Positions 36,121 through 44,894 of a DNA stretch of 64,000 nucleotides are shown here, one piece after another. Position 1 is the stretch's first letter, and each line of letters starts with the position of its first letter. The DNA lies in assembly GCF_000236165.1 (NCBI RefSeq), contig NZ_CM001373.1, forward strand, positions 2,299,492-2,363,491, in the 5' to 3' direction. Made by a program: the position numbers and the translations under genes. The notes beneath the pieces were generated by a model, which saw only the letters and a list, made by a program, of their open reading frames with translations, did no database searches and was not told the origin of the DNA. This DNA comes from Fluoribacter dumoffii NY 23. GTDB taxonomy: Bacteria; Pseudomonadota; Gammaproteobacteria; Legionellales; Legionellaceae.

Positions 36121-37527
36121 ATGACTCAAACAAAACACACCGCTCAACACCTATCATTCACCCAACTCCCTCTTCGCCAAGAATTAATAACGAGCCTTAC
36201 TTCTTCAAATTATGAAAATATGACCTCCATTCAAATGCACAGCCTGCCCCTAATTCTTCGAAATGAAGATATTATCGCGCAAGCAAAAACAGGGAGTGGA
36301 AAGACAGCTGCTTTTGCTTTGTCTTTATTAAATAATTTAAAGGTTTCTTTTTTTGCAATTCAAGGGTTAGTTCTTTGTCCAACTCGTGAACTAGCAGAGC
36401 AAGTAAGTCAAGTTATCCGCCGATTGGCCTGTTTGATCTCCAATGTCAAAATTATTAATTTATCAGGAGGTATACCCATGAAACCTCAGATTGATTCATT
36501 ACGGCATGGTGCTCATATCATCGTAGGAACACCAGGGAGAGTTCTTAAGCATTTAAAAAACGCTTCTTTAGAGTTATCTCAGGTAAAAACTTTGGTTTTA
36601 GATGAAGCTGACAGAATGCTGGATATGGGTTTTATTGATGACATTAAAAACATTATTTCGCTTTGCCCCAAACAAAGACAAACGCTTCTTTTTTCTGCGA
36701 CCTACTCCGAGGAAATCAAACAGCTTTCAAAGCAATTTATGAAAGACCCCAAAGAAGTTCATGTAGAAACTCCTCCTGAAGAAATTGATATCGAACAACA
36801 TTTTTATGAAGTCTCAAAACAAGCTCAGAAATATCCCTTATTAAAATCATTACTGCTGCACTATCGACCTGTATCAACGTTAATCTTCTGTAATACCAAA
36901 CAACAAACAATGGAAGTAACAGACCAGCTTATCCAGGAAGGCTTCTGTGCCCTTGCTCTAAATGGAGATATGGACCAAGTCACTCGTAATCTTGCTGTTT
37001 TGCGTTTTGCCAACCGAAGTTGCTCTATTCTAGTCGCCACTGATGTTGCTGCACGGGGACTTGATATAAAGGAACTTTCTGCAGTGATTAATTTTGATCT
37101 TGCTTTTGATAACGACGTCCATATTCACCGTATTGGTCGAACTGGACGAGCAGGAAGTAAAGGCATTGCCTTAAATATTACAACGCCAGCAGATGCACAA
37201 CGAATTTGCATCATTGAAAACAATCTTCCGCAACCTATTCATTGGGGAAACATTGATGAACTAAAAAATCACCGCACTACTCCGTTAATGCCAGAAATGG
37301 TGACACTTTGTCTTGCTTCCGGTAAAAAAGATAAAATTCGTCCCGGTGACATCCTTGGGGCATTAACCAAAGATGCAGGATTAGAAGGCAACACAATTGG
37401 CAAAATTAACATCACCGACATGTACTCCTATGTTGCCATTCACAACAGTAAAGCAGATCAAGCATACCAATATTTTCAAAGTGGAAAATTAAAAGGACGC
37501 AAAGTTAATGTGCGAAAAATAAATTAA
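36121..37527 (+). CDS. dbpA: ATP-dependent RNA helicase DbpA
   Basis: 468 residues from the chosen ATG (a longer frame begins at 36034; a GGGGAAG precedes 36121). DEAD-box core: AKTGSGKT (Walker A), CPTRELAEQ, DEADRMLDMGF, SATYS, ATDVAARGLDI, HRIGRTGRAG. The C-terminal 75 residues (MVTLCLASGKKDKIRPGDILGALTKDAG to the end) match the DbpA domain that binds 23S rRNA hairpin 92. DbpA acts in late assembly of the 50S subunit. It lies between the two att-like repeats. Confidence 0.92.
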   Translation: MTQTKHTAQHLSFTQLPLRQELITSLTSSNYENMTSIQMHSLPLILRNEDIIAQAKTGSGKTAAFALSLLNNLKVSFFAIQGLVLCPTRELAEQVSQVIRRLACLISNVKIINLSGGIPMKPQIDSLRHGAHIIVGTPGRVLKHLKNASLELSQVKTLVLDEADRMLDMGFIDDIKNIISLCPKQRQTLLFSATYSEEIKQLSKQFMKDPKEVHVETPPEEIDIEQHFYEVSKQAQKYPLLKSLLLHYRPVSTLIFCNTKQQTMEVTDQLIQEGFCALALNGDMDQVTRNLAVLRFANRSCSILVATDVAARGLDIKELSAVINFDLAFDNDVHIHRIGRTGRAGSKGIALNITTPADAQRICIIENNLPQPIHWGNIDELKNHRTTPLMPEMVTLCLASGKKDKIRPGDILGALTKDAGLEGNTIGKINITDMYSYVAIHNSKADQAYQYFQSGKLKGRKVNVRKIN

Positions 37528-37595
37528 TTCCAAGCACCTTAGGGATGAATTACTTAAATAAAATATTAGAGTACTTTGGGACTACAAAAAAACAT

Positions 37596-37761
37596 TGTGA
37601 CCAAAACGCGCATCAACTGCAGCCTAAGTTGTAATAGGCAGCTTTAGCCGGTCTCTGGTGAATTTGACGGCTCACAACATATTGATTTTTAAAAAAATTT
37701 AAGAATAGAGCATCAGGATTCGCACCAAGGTGTCGGGGTTCGAGTCCCTCTAAGCGCGCCA
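37596..37761 (+). repeat. Direct repeat copy 2, att-like island end
   Basis: 166 bases, starting TGTGACCAAAACG and ending in CCA at 37759-37761; diverged copy of 34894-35063. The following sequence to 38017 has no gene, but AAAATGCCCCCTT and TAGAGCC at about 37905-37930 repeat words that follow copy 1 directly (35070-35100), so the similarity continues after an insertion of about 140 bases. Confidence 0.72.
37707..37761 (+). pseudogene. 3' fragment of the same tRNA, more diverged
   Basis: AGAGCATCAGGATTCGCACC, GGTGTCGGGG, TTCGAGTCCCTC, TAAGCGCGCCA. The T arm is kept, the anticodon loop has changed (ATTCGCA), and there is no 5' half. It cannot be a functional tRNA. Confidence 0.55.
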
Positions 37762-38017
37762 TTTAAAATCGTCTCTGGCTCCAAATTCGGATCGTTGTGT
37801 ATGATTCATTCAAGGATCAGTAAAAATTTGATGGACTTAACGAAAACATTTTAATCTTCCTTTTGAATTTTTAAATCAAAGGGGTAGTCTAAACTAGCTT
37901 AATTAAAATGCCCCCTTATTTGGATAGAGCCGATTTTTTACCATACTGAATTTCTGTTGTCATGTTTTTTGAACTATGTAGAGCTATACTGTTTAGAAAC
38001 AGTTATTATTTTAAAAT

Positions 38018-38320
38018 ATGAAAAAATTATTTCTATTAGTATTATTTATGATAAATATGAATTACAGTTGGGCAGTTCAATGCAGCGAAGCATTAATTGA
38101 TGAGGGAGATTCAGAATCTACTGTTTTAAGTAAGTGTGGGGACCCTCAGGAAAAAAAAATACTTAGCACCACCCAAGACTTATTCGATTCCTCAGGCGTA
38201 CGATATGCTTCCGTTCCTTTTCTTACAGAAGTATGGACTTATCATACTCCTGGAGATTTTATGTATAAAGTGTATTTTAGAGATAAAAAAGTTACTTCAG
38301 TTGAAACAACGATACCCTAA
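38018..38320 (+). CDS. DUF2845 periplasmic protein
   Basis: 100 residues with a signal peptide (MKKLFLLVLFMINMNYSWA). The mature part shows the DUF2845 pattern: C-x-EALIDEGDSESTVLSKCGDPQEK with two cysteines, then VWTYHTPGDFMYKVYFRDKKVTSVE. DUF2845 proteins are small secreted proteins of unknown role, common in Legionella and relatives. It stands alone just right of the second att-like repeat. Confidence 0.8.
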   Translation: MKKLFLLVLFMINMNYSWAVQCSEALIDEGDSESTVLSKCGDPQEKKILSTTQDLFDSSGVRYASVPFLTEVWTYHTPGDFMYKVYFRDKKVTSVETTIP

Positions 38321-38475
38321 TATGCAAAGAGCAAGGACAAGCATCTTTCTTCACTAGATGAGTTAATGCTATGGAATATCTGGAAAAACAGGCAACAAAA
38401 TCCAAGTTGGGCAGTCTCTAAAAATGGCTGTTGGCACAAAAACTCTGGGATTGGCGACACTTTTTCGACAGGCTC

Positions 38476-39180
38476 TTATTTTCCAAAATTTTGTTGGCGT
38501 TCAGTAAATGCGGCAAATGCTTTTAACAATTCCTGCTCATTAAATTCTGGCCACAATACAGGAGTATAATAAATTTCTGAATAGGCAATTTGCCATAATA
38601 AAAAATTGCTAAGCCTGATTTCCCCTCCTGTTCTAATGACCAACTCGGGATCAGGGGCTTCTTGAGTCGCCAAAAATTTGGCAAAATCTTTTTCATCAAG
38701 ATTCTCGATATCTAATCGTTTCTCTGTCACTTGCCGAACAATTTGTTTGGCCGCATTGAGAATGTCCCATTTCCCACCATAATCCAGAGCAATAAATAAT
38801 GTTAAACGTGAATTTTGTGCTGTTTTTTTCTCAACCTCATCCAGCATTCTTAATAAGTTTTCATTTAGTCTTTCTTTAGAACCAATAATACGTATTTTGA
38901 TACCTTTACTATGAAAACGTTCTACATGATGGGATAGATAGGAAATTATAAATTTAAGAAGATGAGATGATTGTTTGTTTTGAGTTCTTTGCCAATTTTC
39001 GGTACTAAAGGAAAATAAAGTAAGATATTGGATGTTTAACTCCATACAGGTACACAGAATTTTCCATGCTGTTTTAGCTCCAATAATATATCCTGTAATC
39101 GCGGGTAAAAACCGATTTTTGGCCCAACGCCGATTTCCATCCATAATAATGGCTAAATGAGAGGGGTATTTCATCTTCAT
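38476..39180 (-). CDS. uppS: Isoprenyl transferase, UppS family (cis-prenyltransferase)
   Basis: 234 residues from ATG 39180, which overlaps the idi stop (ATGA); a longer frame from 39279 is not needed. It condenses isopentenyl diphosphate in cis onto an allylic primer. Active-site elements present: IMDGNRRWAK with the catalytic Asp, LTLFSFSTENW, and RTGGEIRLSNFLLWQIAYSEIY. The chain length is not predictable; it could make undecaprenyl diphosphate or a shorter product. It is not beside cdsA, where housekeeping uppS usually lies, but coupled to idi in an isoprenoid cluster, so it may be a dedicated second copy. Confidence 0.88.
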   Translation of the reverse strand: MKMKYPSHLAIIMDGNRRWAKNRFLPAITGYIIGAKTAWKILCTCMELNIQYLTLFSFSTENWQRTQNKQSSHLLKFIISYLSHHVERFHSKGIKIRIIGSKERLNENLLRMLDEVEKKTAQNSRLTLFIALDYGGKWDILNAAKQIVRQVTEKRLDIENLDEKDFAKFLATQEAPDPELVIRTGGEIRLSNFLLWQIAYSEIYYTPVLWPEFNEQELLKAFAAFTERQQNFGK

Positions 39181-39761
39181 GATAATCTCTTCAATTGACC
39201 AAAATAATGAATAAACGGTTTGCTTGCTAACGCAATATTCAAAACTTGAGGTAGCCAGGGAGTGAATACTTGAGGGCATTCTGAAAGCTTTTCCTGTAGT
39301 TTATGAATGTTTATCCAGCAATAATTATCAACTTCAAGGGGATTAGGATGAACGCTCTGCTCAACCCAATAGCCAATTAAAACATGGTCTATCTCATGCT
39401 CAAACATATTATTATTCAATTCGGCAAAATACTGGAATACTCCAACTTCAATCAAGGTTACTTTGATACCCATTTCTACAAATAATCTCTTCTTTGCATC
39501 CTCAAGTAAATCATTGTCAGGTTGCGGATGACTGCAACATGTATTAGTCCACAGCCCTCCTCCATGATATTTGATATTGGCACGCTGCTGGATAAGGAGC
39601 TCGATAGTGTCTCTATTTTTGCGAAATACCAATATAGAATAAGCCCTATGGAGTTTCCCTTCTCGATGGGCAGACAGTTTATCCATTATTCCTATGCAGT
39701 TATCTTGTGGGTCGACTAAAATAACATGGGTGTTTTGCTCTTCTAATGAATTATATGACAT
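39177..39761 (-). CDS. idi: Isopentenyl-diphosphate delta-isomerase, type 1
   Basis: 194 residues from ATG 39761 (a longer frame begins at 39785). It interconverts IPP and DMAPP. Nudix-type core: HRAYSILVF, LLIQQRANIKYHGGGLWTNTCCSHPQP with the catalytic Cys, EDAKKRLFVEMGI, and FEHEIDHVLIGY with the metal-binding Glu/His residues. A mevalonate-pathway organism needs this enzyme, since the pathway yields only IPP. It is coupled to the uppS-like gene and lies 60 bases after ubiA-like. Confidence 0.92.
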   Translation of the reverse strand: MSYNSLEEQNTHVILVDPQDNCIGIMDKLSAHREGKLHRAYSILVFRKNRDTIELLIQQRANIKYHGGGLWTNTCCSHPQPDNDLLEDAKKRLFVEMGIKVTLIEVGVFQYFAELNNNMFEHEIDHVLIGYWVEQSVHPNPLEVDNYCWINIHKLQEKLSECPQVFTPWLPQVLNIALASKPFIHYFGQLKRLS

Positions 39762-39821
39762 AATTTTTATCCAAATCATGGTCAAAACGGATGCAAGAAA
39801 TCCATCGTTTTTTCAAATTAA

Positions 39822-40718
39822 CTAACTCCATATAAAGGCAATTAATGCTGCAACTTGCATACTAATCATAGAAATCTGAAGATGACTAAGAAGCTTTTTC
39901 ATCAGAGGCTTATCTGTTTGATTATTAAACAAACACAGTTGCAAATACAACGAATAAAAACCAGCTATAAACGCTAAAATAATAGAACTGTAATTTACAG
40001 TTTGAGTAATGCTGTAGACACCAAGAGTCGCAATGAGTAAAGAGAGTAGAACCGCGCTGCAAGTAATGAGAAAAGTTAACTTAACTCCTAGTACAATAGG
40101 AATGGTTTTTCGTCCACTCACTTTATCTCCCTTGATATCCCGCACATCATTCAATGGTGAAATTGCCCATGAAATGAGGAATGCCAAGGCCAAGAAAGGC
40201 CAAATTTCCCATGAGAAGTGATTCGATGCAGCAACACCTACAAGGGCTGCTAATACGGAAGCTACAGCAGTAGCTATTGTTTTGATTAAGAAATAAGTCT
40301 TGAGGTGAATTTTCGGATGTGAGTAAGTGAACGCTAATAATAAACTAAACAATCCAATGAAGAGATTGTAGATACTAAGATAAATTCCTAAGAGTAATGC
40401 GCTGCATAGGCAAAAAATAGAAACAACCAATATGGTACGATATAAAGTGACATCATAGGTAAAACTTGTCACCTCATTATTCATACTGTCTTCTTCAAAA
40501 TCATTCAAATCATTGTAGAGATATGTCCCAAATCCCGCAAGATAAACTGTTAGTACAACTAAAATACTGGTCGATATCTTATAATCAGGTCCAGCAGAAG
40601 CCAGATAAGTTAATAAAGCAAAAATGGGACGATAGATAACTACTATACGAGATTTTATTAGTCTAATTAGTGTTGTAGTAAAATTGGTTATGGGGAAATT
40701 GCTACTCATGGATTTCAT
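39822..40718 (-). CDS. UbiA-family prenyltransferase
   Basis: 298 residues, mostly hydrophobic, with eight to nine membrane segments. Both Asp-rich motifs of the family are visible: NDLNDFEED at about 68-76 and DVRDIKGDKVSGRKTIP near 190. It transfers a prenyl chain to an acceptor in the membrane; the acceptor (quinone precursor, lipid or other) cannot be told from sequence. The gene leads the leftward set ubiA-idi-uppS within a mevalonate cluster, suggesting supply and use of prenyl diphosphate together. A GHMP kinase lies just upstream on the same strand. Confidence 0.85.
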   Translation of the reverse strand: MKSMSSNFPITNFTTTLIRLIKSRIVVIYRPIFALLTYLASAGPDYKISTSILVVLTVYLAGFGTYLYNDLNDFEEDSMNNEVTSFTYDVTLYRTILVVSIFCLCSALLLGIYLSIYNLFIGLFSLLLAFTYSHPKIHLKTYFLIKTIATAVASVLAALVGVAASNHFSWEIWPFLALAFLISWAISPLNDVRDIKGDKVSGRKTIPIVLGVKLTFLITCSAVLLSLLIATLGVYSITQTVNYSSIILAFIAGFYSLYLQLCLFNNQTDKPLMKKLLSHLQISMISMQVAALIAFIWS

Positions 40719-40801
40719 AAAACCTCCAAAATATGCTTTTAAAGCACTTCATCATGACTGACCAATAAACATAAATAAAAACTGCCTACACCCCTCGATC
40801 T

Positions 40802-41716
40802 CTACGATGCCAGCTCTTCTTTTTTAGTTGAATTTAGTATCAGAGGATGTAATTGGATAGGGAAATCAGAAGGAGGAGGCTCTTTCCATAAACTTAAAAC
40901 ATGACCACCAAAACCTGAGCCCACTACTTTACAGGCTAATGCATACTCTTTTAATTGCTGAATGTGATTATGTAGTTGGGGAGATACTAAGCCCCATTCA
41001 TAAAAGCATTCGTTTCCAGCTGCTAGCCCTTGAGCCAAAATATGCAGACTCTCATCATTTTTTTCTTCTAATGCACTTTGAATTAAGAGAACGGCTTGTA
41101 ACATTTTTTCATAAATAATTTCTGATTTTTTGGGATTTTCTTTTTTTAACTCCTGGACTTTTTTAACACATGCTCCAGTAATACTGCTTTCATTGGAGGA
41201 AGAAATATAAAAAAGAGGTTCCCAGGCTGGGTTCATCTCACATAGTTCACGATTGGGAAAATATTTTATTATGTTCTTAGCCGTTACGCCGGCAATATCT
41301 ACACCACTACTTTGTTTATGAAACATATTTTCCAACTCTACTGCAAACTCAAATAATTCAGAACGAGGTAATAACCCTTGATAGATAATCCACTCTGTAA
41401 TGGCAACGCATAGCGCAGCGGAAAAACCTAGACCTCCACAAGGAGTGATGGTTGATTTAATATCAAAAACACCTGTAATTTTATGAGGATCTTTTTGTAA
41501 TAGTTCATATGCTTTATAAATCGCCGGCCATAATATAATGCCAAAAGAATCATTAGCTTCAGCAGATATAAGATCCATCGTTTTTCTTTTACCAGACTCA
41601 TAACCCAGGGTTAAATTATACTGATGAAATGGAGCAACAATTGCATAACCACGTTCGAGAATAAGGTGTTCCCCAGCTAAAATACATTTTGCTGGTACGT
41701 TAATTTTGAAAGTCAT
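40802..41716 (-). CDS. GHMP kinase, mevalonate kinase-like
   Basis: 304 residues from ATG 41716 (an upstream ATG at 41731 is possible). Motif 1 VPAKCILAGEHLILERGYAI is mevalonate-kinase-like. Motif 2 PCGGLGFSAAL keeps the second Ser of GLGSSAA, with the first changed to Phe. SSGVDIAGV supplies the catalytic Asp and VVGSGFGGHVLSL is motif 3. It would phosphorylate mevalonate with ATP. It is divergent from a paralogue at 41917-42813 that has lost several of these residues. Confidence 0.78.
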   Translation of the reverse strand: MTFKINVPAKCILAGEHLILERGYAIVAPFHQYNLTLGYESGKRKTMDLISAEANDSFGIILWPAIYKAYELLQKDPHKITGVFDIKSTITPCGGLGFSAALCVAITEWIIYQGLLPRSELFEFAVELENMFHKQSSGVDIAGVTAKNIIKYFPNRELCEMNPAWEPLFYISSSNESSITGACVKKVQELKKENPKKSEIIYEKMLQAVLLIQSALEEKNDESLHILAQGLAAGNECFYEWGLVSPQLHNHIQQLKEYALACKVVGSGFGGHVLSLWKEPPPSDFPIQLHPLILNSTKKEELAS

Positions 41717-41916
41717 TGCCGTCTCTACCATCTCATTTTTTATTCATAGCATAAAAAAAAGTATAGCTGATAAATTTTAAGTTTTATGGGCTGTATGCGT
41801 GGAATTAATTCGCAATTATTTAAACTTTCGAAATCACAAAGAATATCCCGCAATGTATAAAAATACTACACATTGAGTTATTGTGTGCTAAATTTATATA
41901 TACGTTAATTTTCTTG

Positions 41917-42813
41917 ATGATGTCTATGTTGGGTTTTAAAGTCTGTATTCCTGCCAAATGCATATTAAGCGGAGAGTTTATTAATAACCAGAAAGGATAT
42001 GCAATTATCAGTCCATTTGAGCGCTATAAATTAGTTCTAAAATATTATCCTAATGAAATCAAAACAATCCGAACAATTACCGGAGAGGGATTTAATTCCA
42101 CCCAGATAATTCTATGGTCTGTGATAAGCCGGGCTTTGGAATTGCTCGGTAAGGAATGCTCCTTGTTAACAGGATATTTTGAATTAAATTGCAACATCCC
42201 TCCATGTAATGGCTTGGGTTTTTTTGCTGCTCTTTATTATGCCGTGGCTGAGTGGCTTGTTTATTATGGCCTCATGCAAAGAAGTAATTTGTTTGATTTT
42301 ACATTAAAACTCGAGAGCTCACTCAGGGCAAGCAGCAATGGCGCCGATATTGCAGGAGTAATGTCACCCAGCCTCATCATGTACTCCTATTCACGGGAAA
42401 TTAAAAAATTAAACCCCACATGGCACCCTCATCTTTATATATCAAGTACCAAAGAAACCACGATAAGTGACGATTGCATGCAAAAAATTAATGAAATGAG
42501 ATTATTGGAACCCTCTAAAGCCGCTCTTGTTGACGAAAAAATGATAACTTCCTCTATTGAAACCAGACATGCTTTGGAAAGTAATCAAAAGTACAGATTA
42601 TTCTTGCTAGCGGATGCACTTAATCTCGCGAATGAATGTTATTTTGAATGGGGACTCATATCAGAGCGAGTTAAGAATCATATAGATATTCTCAAAAAAT
42701 ATGCTTTAGCGTGCAAGATCATAGAGGCAGGTTATGGAGGATACGTTCTAAGTTTATGGAAACAAGAGCCTACAGTAGATCTGCCATTCAAGTTGTATCG
42801 CGTAAATATCTAA
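41917..42813 (+). CDS. Motif-degenerate GHMP kinase paralogue
   Basis: About 298 residues; the start is uncertain (ATGs at 41917, 41920 and 41926; open frame from TTG 41881) and no good ribosome binding site is seen. It aligns along its length with the 40802-41716 protein: IPAKCILSGEF, NGADIAGV, CYFEWGLISERVKNHI, ALACKIIEAGYGGYVLSLWK. Key positions differ: GEHL becomes GEFI, GLGFSAA becomes GLGFFAA (both Ser lost), and GSGFGGH becomes EAGYGGY. ATP binding may be lost, so it may be a pseudokinase, a partner subunit, or act on another substrate. The frame is intact. Confidence 0.72.
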   Translation: MMSMLGFKVCIPAKCILSGEFINNQKGYAIISPFERYKLVLKYYPNEIKTIRTITGEGFNSTQIILWSVISRALELLGKECSLLTGYFELNCNIPPCNGLGFFAALYYAVAEWLVYYGLMQRSNLFDFTLKLESSLRASSNGADIAGVMSPSLIMYSYSREIKKLNPTWHPHLYISSTKETTISDDCMQKINEMRLLEPSKAALVDEKMITSSIETRHALESNQKYRLFLLADALNLANECYFEWGLISERVKNHIDILKKYALACKIIEAGYGGYVLSLWKQEPTVDLPFKLYRVNI

Positions 42814-42849
42814 ATTTATACCCTCAAGTCATTTGTAAGGAGTAGCAAG

Positions 42850-43977
42850 GTGAATAAAGTTGGTTTCTCTTCAATAGGGCTTCATTTTCCATCAATTTTT
42901 CTTTCTGTAGAAAATCTGGCAAAACTAAGAAATGTAGACCCCGATAAATATACTATCGGGCTGGGTTGCAGAAAAATTTCACTTTGTCCTGAAAATATAA
43001 GCGTAGTCGAATTGGCTGTAGAGGCAGCAAAACGTGCCCTTTCTCGATGGGGTGGCACACTGGATGATATCGGTTTGTTAGCAGTAGGCACTGAAAGTGC
43101 ACCAGACATGAGTAGGCCTTTGAGTGCATTTGTAGCAGAGAAATTAGGCATTCACGGTGCCGTTCGATCCTATGAAGTCAAACATGCCTGTTACGGAGGT
43201 ACATTAGCTATTAGACAAGCTTTAGAGTGGAAACTTGCCAATATTGCCCCCAAAAAAGCAGCATTGGTGATTGCTGCTGATATATCTCTCTATAAAGTGG
43301 GTGATCCAGGAGAACCCACGCAAGGAGCTGGTGCTGTAGCATTTATCATTGATACTCCCGATATTGCTGCAATAGATTCTGTATCATACCCTTTCAGCAA
43401 GCCAGTATTTGATTTTTGGAGGCCGGAGAATGAACCATTTCCTTTAGTCAATGGGGATTTTAGTCTTGAATGTTATAAAAAAGCCGCACGTACCTGCTTT
43501 AAGGCATTGTGTATTGATAAAAACATTGAGTTTGCCAATTTGTTTGATGTCTATAAGGCACTTTGTTTTCATGTACCCTTCCCTAAAATGGTGAAAAAGG
43601 CTTTTGCAGACATATGCCTATCATCAGGAATAGATCCTGAACAATGTGAACAGCTCTTCCTGGAGAAAGTTAATCCCACCATGGAGTGGAATTCTTTAAC
43701 AGGTAATTCTTATACGGCGAGTTTATGGGTTTCTGTTGCGAAAACCTTATGCGGCTTACATGCTGGCGATCAAATCACTGCTTTCTCCTACGGTTCAGGC
43801 TGTGGGGCAGAATTGCTTGTACTGAGGGCAGGTAACCTGGCAGCAGAGGGTAAATGGCGTGAGGATGTGAACAAGGATTTGGAAAACAGAAAAGAAATTA
43901 ATGCAGAAACCTACATGCAAATGCGTCGTCGTGATAAAAAAGAGTCCCACTTCGTCGAATCCCTAATAAAAGGATGA
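42850..43977 (+). CDS. mvaS: Hydroxymethylglutaryl-CoA synthase
   Basis: 375 residues from a GTG start with AAGGAG upstream. It condenses acetoacetyl-CoA and acetyl-CoA to HMG-CoA, the first committed mevalonate step. Catalytic residues are in place: Glu82 (GTESAPD), Cys114 (KHACYGGT) and His241 (CFHVPFPK), with GDPGEPTQGAGAVAF as a further signature. The next gene, a GHMP kinase, overlaps its stop by four bases. Confidence 0.92.
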   Translation: MNKVGFSSIGLHFPSIFLSVENLAKLRNVDPDKYTIGLGCRKISLCPENISVVELAVEAAKRALSRWGGTLDDIGLLAVGTESAPDMSRPLSAFVAEKLGIHGAVRSYEVKHACYGGTLAIRQALEWKLANIAPKKAALVIAADISLYKVGDPGEPTQGAGAVAFIIDTPDIAAIDSVSYPFSKPVFDFWRPENEPFPLVNGDFSLECYKKAARTCFKALCIDKNIEFANLFDVYKALCFHVPFPKMVKKAFADICLSSGIDPEQCEQLFLEKVNPTMEWNSLTGNSYTASLWVSVAKTLCGLHAGDQITAFSYGSGCGAELLVLRAGNLAAEGKWREDVNKDLENRKEINAETYMQMRRRDKKESHFVESLIKG

Positions 43978-44876
43978 CGATAATGAATTGTCAGTTATCG
44001 GTACCTGCAAAAACGTTCATTTTGGGAGAGTATCTGGTCCTTAGAGGTGGGATGGCGATTCTGCTCACTTCCTATCCTTCCTTTGTCCTTAATGTTTCTG
44101 CTGGGAAAGATGCACCTAGTTTTTTGTCTGAACCTATCAATTATGAAAGCCCTGCAGGAAATTTTATAAATCGGCACCTTAATTTTTATAAGAATTTTAG
44201 TCTTGAGTTTTTTGACCCCTATAAGGGGATAGGAGGATTAGGTGCTTCAAGTGCGCAATTTGCCCTGGTTTACGCCCTTAAAATGCATTTGAAAAACGGG
44301 ACGGATGAGGAGTTGTTCCATGCTCTTGAAGCATATTCTCATAGTGCGTGGAATGGTGAAGGTTTTGCGCCAAGTGGTGCCGATATCATTGCTCAGTTAA
44401 AAGGCGGGCTTTGTTTATTTCATCCAGAAAAACAAACTATCAACACCATGGAATGGCCATTTACTTCATTGGATTATTGCCTGATTCACACAAACAATAA
44501 GATTACTACACACAATCATTTAAAAAGCCTGGACAAGCTTGATGTCAGTGGGTTGGATAATATCGTTGAAGAGGGTCTGAGTAGTCTCGAAAAAAAAGAC
44601 GCCGGGTTATTTGCTAAAAGTATCAGAAGATATAGAGAAAGTTTGGAAAAAAAACAATTAGTTCTTCACGAAACGCAGATGATTTTGCGTCAAATAGAAT
44701 CCCAACCTTATGTTTTAGCTGCAAAAGGCTGTGGTGCCCTATGTGCCGATATTATTTTTGTTTTATTAGAATCTGAAAGTAAAGGATCTTTTATGGAATG
44801 GTGTACCAAAAAGAATTTACGGGTTATTTACTTGGGACAGGAACTTGGGGATGGGCTCAAATGGAAATTTTTTTAA
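43974..44876 (+). CDS. GHMP kinase, probable phosphomevalonate kinase
   Basis: 300 residues; ATG at 43974 overlaps the mvaS stop, with an alternative ATG at 43983. Motif 1 VPAKTFILGEYLVLRGG and motif 2 GGLGASSAQF are good; SGADIIAQLKGG follows. Motif 3 (usually GAGGGG) reads KGCGALCADI. Position between HMG-CoA synthase and reductase suggests phosphorylation of mevalonate or phosphomevalonate. Which of the two steps it does is not decided by sequence. Confidence 0.75.
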   Translation: MTIMNCQLSVPAKTFILGEYLVLRGGMAILLTSYPSFVLNVSAGKDAPSFLSEPINYESPAGNFINRHLNFYKNFSLEFFDPYKGIGGLGASSAQFALVYALKMHLKNGTDEELFHALEAYSHSAWNGEGFAPSGADIIAQLKGGLCLFHPEKQTINTMEWPFTSLDYCLIHTNNKITTHNHLKSLDKLDVSGLDNIVEEGLSSLEKKDAGLFAKSIRRYRESLEKKQLVLHETQMILRQIESQPYVLAAKGCGALCADIIFVLLESESKGSFMEWCTKKNLRVIYLGQELGDGLKWKFF

Positions 44877-44894
44877 CGTATCGAGTTATTGTAG

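Noticed and set aside
38366..38569. Plus-strand frame overlapping the uppS 3' end
   Set aside because: Shadow of the cis-prenyltransferase gene, with no start site.
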